A stretch of 64,000 nucleotides of DNA from contig NZ_CP075583.1 in assembly GCF_023509035.1 (NCBI RefSeq), positions 744,001-808,000 of the forward strand, given 5' to 3'. Positions 62,691 through 64,000 of the stretch are shown piece after piece; position 1 is the first letter of the stretch, and each line of letters opens with the position of its first letter. This DNA is from Janthinobacterium lividum (GTDB lineage Bacteria > Pseudomonadota > Gammaproteobacteria > Burkholderiales > Burkholderiaceae_D). The position numbers and the translations under genes are program-made. The notes beneath the pieces are model-generated. The model did no database searches, was not told the DNA's origin, and saw only the letters and a list, made by a program, of their open reading frames with translations.

Positions 62691-63276
62691 TTAGTTGCCG
62701 GGCAGCGTCATGCCGGCGCCCCCGCTGCCCATGCTCACGCCCGCGCCGCCCATTCCCCCCTTGCCGCCCTTGCGTCCGCCGTGTTCGCCACCGGGCGCAC
62801 TATGCGATTCGCTGCGGGGGCGCGGCGGCGTCCATCACGCGCGCCATCTGCCCGGCGATGAACTGGGCCACCATCTGGCGCTGATGTTCATCGAGCGCGT
62901 CGTTGACGCTCAGCCACCACTCGCGCAGCTGCTTTTCTTCGGCCAGGCTCTGCGTGCTTTCCTGGTCCAGGCCGGCGAGCAAGTCGCGCAACTCCAGCCG
63001 GGGCGTCTGCAAGCCCTGCGTCACAGCCGCTTGCAGCCGTTCGCGACGCGCCTTGCGTTCGCGCAACAGTTGGCGGGATTTCCCGTCCACCTGCTGCCAC
63101 AAGGTGCTTTGATTCGCATTGAGTTTCAATTCCGTCTTGAAATCGGGCGCCATCGGCAGCAAGTCTTCCAGGCGCATCTCGGCGATCGGCACGGCCGAGG
63201 CGGTCAAGGCGGTGGTACCCAGCAGCAAGGCCAGGCCGAAACTGCGCACGGCGGGGGGAAAGGTCAGCGAGGTCAT
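62691..63276 (-). CDS. Spy/CpxP-like periplasmic protein with Gly-rich tail, apparent frameshift
   Basis: About 195 residues when restored. Signal peptide (FGLALLLGTTALTASA), then a helical domain with the LTXXQ-like pattern of Spy/CpxP chaperones (LKLNANQSTLWQQVDGKSRQ and MVAQFIAGQMARVM). As read, the frame stops at 62800. In another frame the sequence continues as a Gly-rich tail (GGEHGGRKGGKGGMGG) to a stop at 62691. The G5 run at 62816-62820 would need four G (or seven) to join them. ATG 63276 has GGAG upstream. A terminator-like hairpin lies in its leader. Confidence 0.72.
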
Positions 63277-63289
63277 GGGGGCTCCGGAT

Positions 63290-63319
63290 AAAAAAAAGCC
63301 TGCGTCCACGGACGCAGGC
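63290..63319 (-). terminator. Terminator/attenuator-like hairpin in the leader of the Spy-like gene
   Basis: Nearly perfect stem GCCTGCGTCC / GGACGCAGGC followed, on the minus strand, by eight T. The T tract ends 13 bases before the start codon of the Spy-like gene. No gene ends upstream on this strand, so it may be an attenuator or the terminator of a small RNA encoded in 63320-63600. Confidence 0.7.
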
Positions 63320-63600
63320 AAAACCACTTCGGGTCGAGAATGCGAGTCCACTATAGGGCCGCGGCGCACGCTTTTTTTCGACTCTTACAAATGCTTACTC
63401 CCCTCAAGATGAACTATACATCGCATACAAAACCGCAACATATGGCAAGCTGACAGCCCCGTTTTCGCGCGTAGACTGGGTCCAGGCACGCTTTTTCCAC
63501 AGCCGGCCCACGCCGGCAGAGATTCAGGTCTATACTTTCAACAAAGCGCCGCTCCACGGGGACTGGCGCTTGTGCAAGACACGCTAGCTGCAAAGGTGCA

Positions 63601-64000
63601 ATGATGGGCAAACTCAAAAATACCGGCTTGATCGGCCTGGGCGTGGTGGCCGGCGTCGCCGTGTCGCTGCAATTTTCAGCCATGGCGCAAAAGACCGTCG
63701 AGCCGCCCCTGCCGCTGGAAGAGCTGCGCCAGCTGGCCGATGTGTTTGGCCTGATCAAGTCCGATTACGTCGAGCCGGTGGAAGACAAGAAACTGCTGGA
63801 AGATGCCATTTCCGGCATGGTCGCCTCGCTCGACCCCCATTCCGCCTACCTGGACAAGAAAGCCTACGCCGAGCTGCGCGAAGGTTCCGAAGGCAAGTTT
63901 GTCGGCCTGGGCATCGAAATCGGCATGAGCGAAGACGGCTACATCAAGATCGTCTCGCCCATCGAGGATTCGCCCGCCTACCGCGCCGGCATCAAGGCCG
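63601..64000 (+). CDS. S41-family C-terminal processing protease, N-terminal part (cut by window edge)
   Basis: 133 codons from ATG 63601 (AAAGGTG upstream). Signal/anchor GLIGLGVVAGVAVSLQFSAM, then ELRQLADVFGLIKSDYVEPV, ASLDPHSAYLDKKAYAELR and the start of the PDZ domain (GKFVGLGIEIGM, then SPAYRAGIKA). This matches CtpA/Prc-type periplasmic proteases, which trim or degrade proteins from the C-terminus. The catalytic Ser/Lys lie beyond the window. Confidence 0.92.
   Translation, partial: MMGKLKNTGLIGLGVVAGVAVSLQFSAMAQKTVEPPLPLEELRQLADVFGLIKSDYVEPVEDKKLLEDAISGMVASLDPHSAYLDKKAYAELREGSEGKFVGLGIEIGMSEDGYIKIVSPIEDSPAYRAGIKA

Noticed and set aside
63414..63758. Minus-strand open frame upstream of the Spy-like gene
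   Set aside because: It is antisense to the start of the S41 protease gene and has no conserved sequence.
1..64000. CRISPR arrays, rRNA genes, insertion sequences or prophage
   Set aside because: No regularly spaced direct repeats, no rRNA-like stretches, and no transposase, integrase or phage structural protein among the readable genes.

Overview
The window (about 63% GC) looks like the chromosome of an Oxalobacteraceae member, Janthinobacterium- or Massilia-like (Betaproteobacteria). The grounds are the single-polypeptide indolepyruvate ferredoxin oxidoreductase, a Tad/Flp pilus operon, GGDEF/HD-GYP proteins and the oxidative L-arabinose pathway. The genus is inferred from gene content, not from a marker gene. 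I see one tRNA and no rRNA, CRISPR array, prophage or insertion sequence.

Layout. 1-2452 (minus): head of a Tad pilus operon (flp, cpaA, an AAA ATPase, cpaB running off the edge). 2927-5195: a diguanylate cyclase convergent with an HD-GYP phosphodiesterase. 5334-11334: LysR regulator, secreted unknown protein, indolepyruvate ferredoxin oxidoreductase behind a 26-bp palindrome. 11388-16781: LacI regulator, coiled-coil protein, a divergent MBL-hydrolase/TetR pair with an obvious operator, an Asp-box protein paired with a ThiS/MoaD-like protein. 16783-23929 (minus): a sugar or polyol operon (LacI regulator, ABC importer, TIM-barrel isomerase, Gfo/Idh/MocA dehydrogenase, 2Fe-2S ferredoxin). 24068-33140: an envelope locus with a sigma-factor-like gene, a membrane anti-sigma-like protein, a lipoprotein, a multi-pass protein and a glycerophosphodiesterase, facing a secreted caspase-like protein, a cold-shock-like membrane protein and a lipoprotein. 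33193-34518: TPR plus 2-oxoglutarate oxygenase protein.

34593-55665 (all minus) is an arabinan and L-arabinose (possibly galactose) utilisation island: GbpR-type LysR regulator, YtfQRT-YjfF-type importer, three GH43 enzymes, a GH51 arabinofuranosidase, the non-phosphorylating arabinose pathway (SDR dehydrogenase, L-arabonate dehydratase, AraD1/GguC-type protein, 2-oxoglutarate semialdehyde dehydrogenase), aldose epimerase, a GPH-type symporter and a TonB receptor. Polymer pieces would cross the outer membrane by the receptor, be trimmed by GH43/GH51 enzymes, enter by the ABC importer or symporter and be oxidised to 2-oxoglutarate. Four promoters here share the dyad SATAYC-N6-SRTATC, and three of them also carry CCAATCAATT at fixed distance. 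This looks like an undescribed operator for the regulator.

55970-64000: PIN-toxin/HTH pair, tRNA-Arg(CCG), c5-type cytochrome, two tandem M13 metallopeptidases, a Spy/CpxP-like protein, and the start of an S41 C-terminal processing protease.

Caution: at least ten single-base frameshifts, nearly all in homopolymer runs, break otherwise well-conserved genes. Most are probably uncorrected sequencing indels, so the affected genes are likely intact in the organism.
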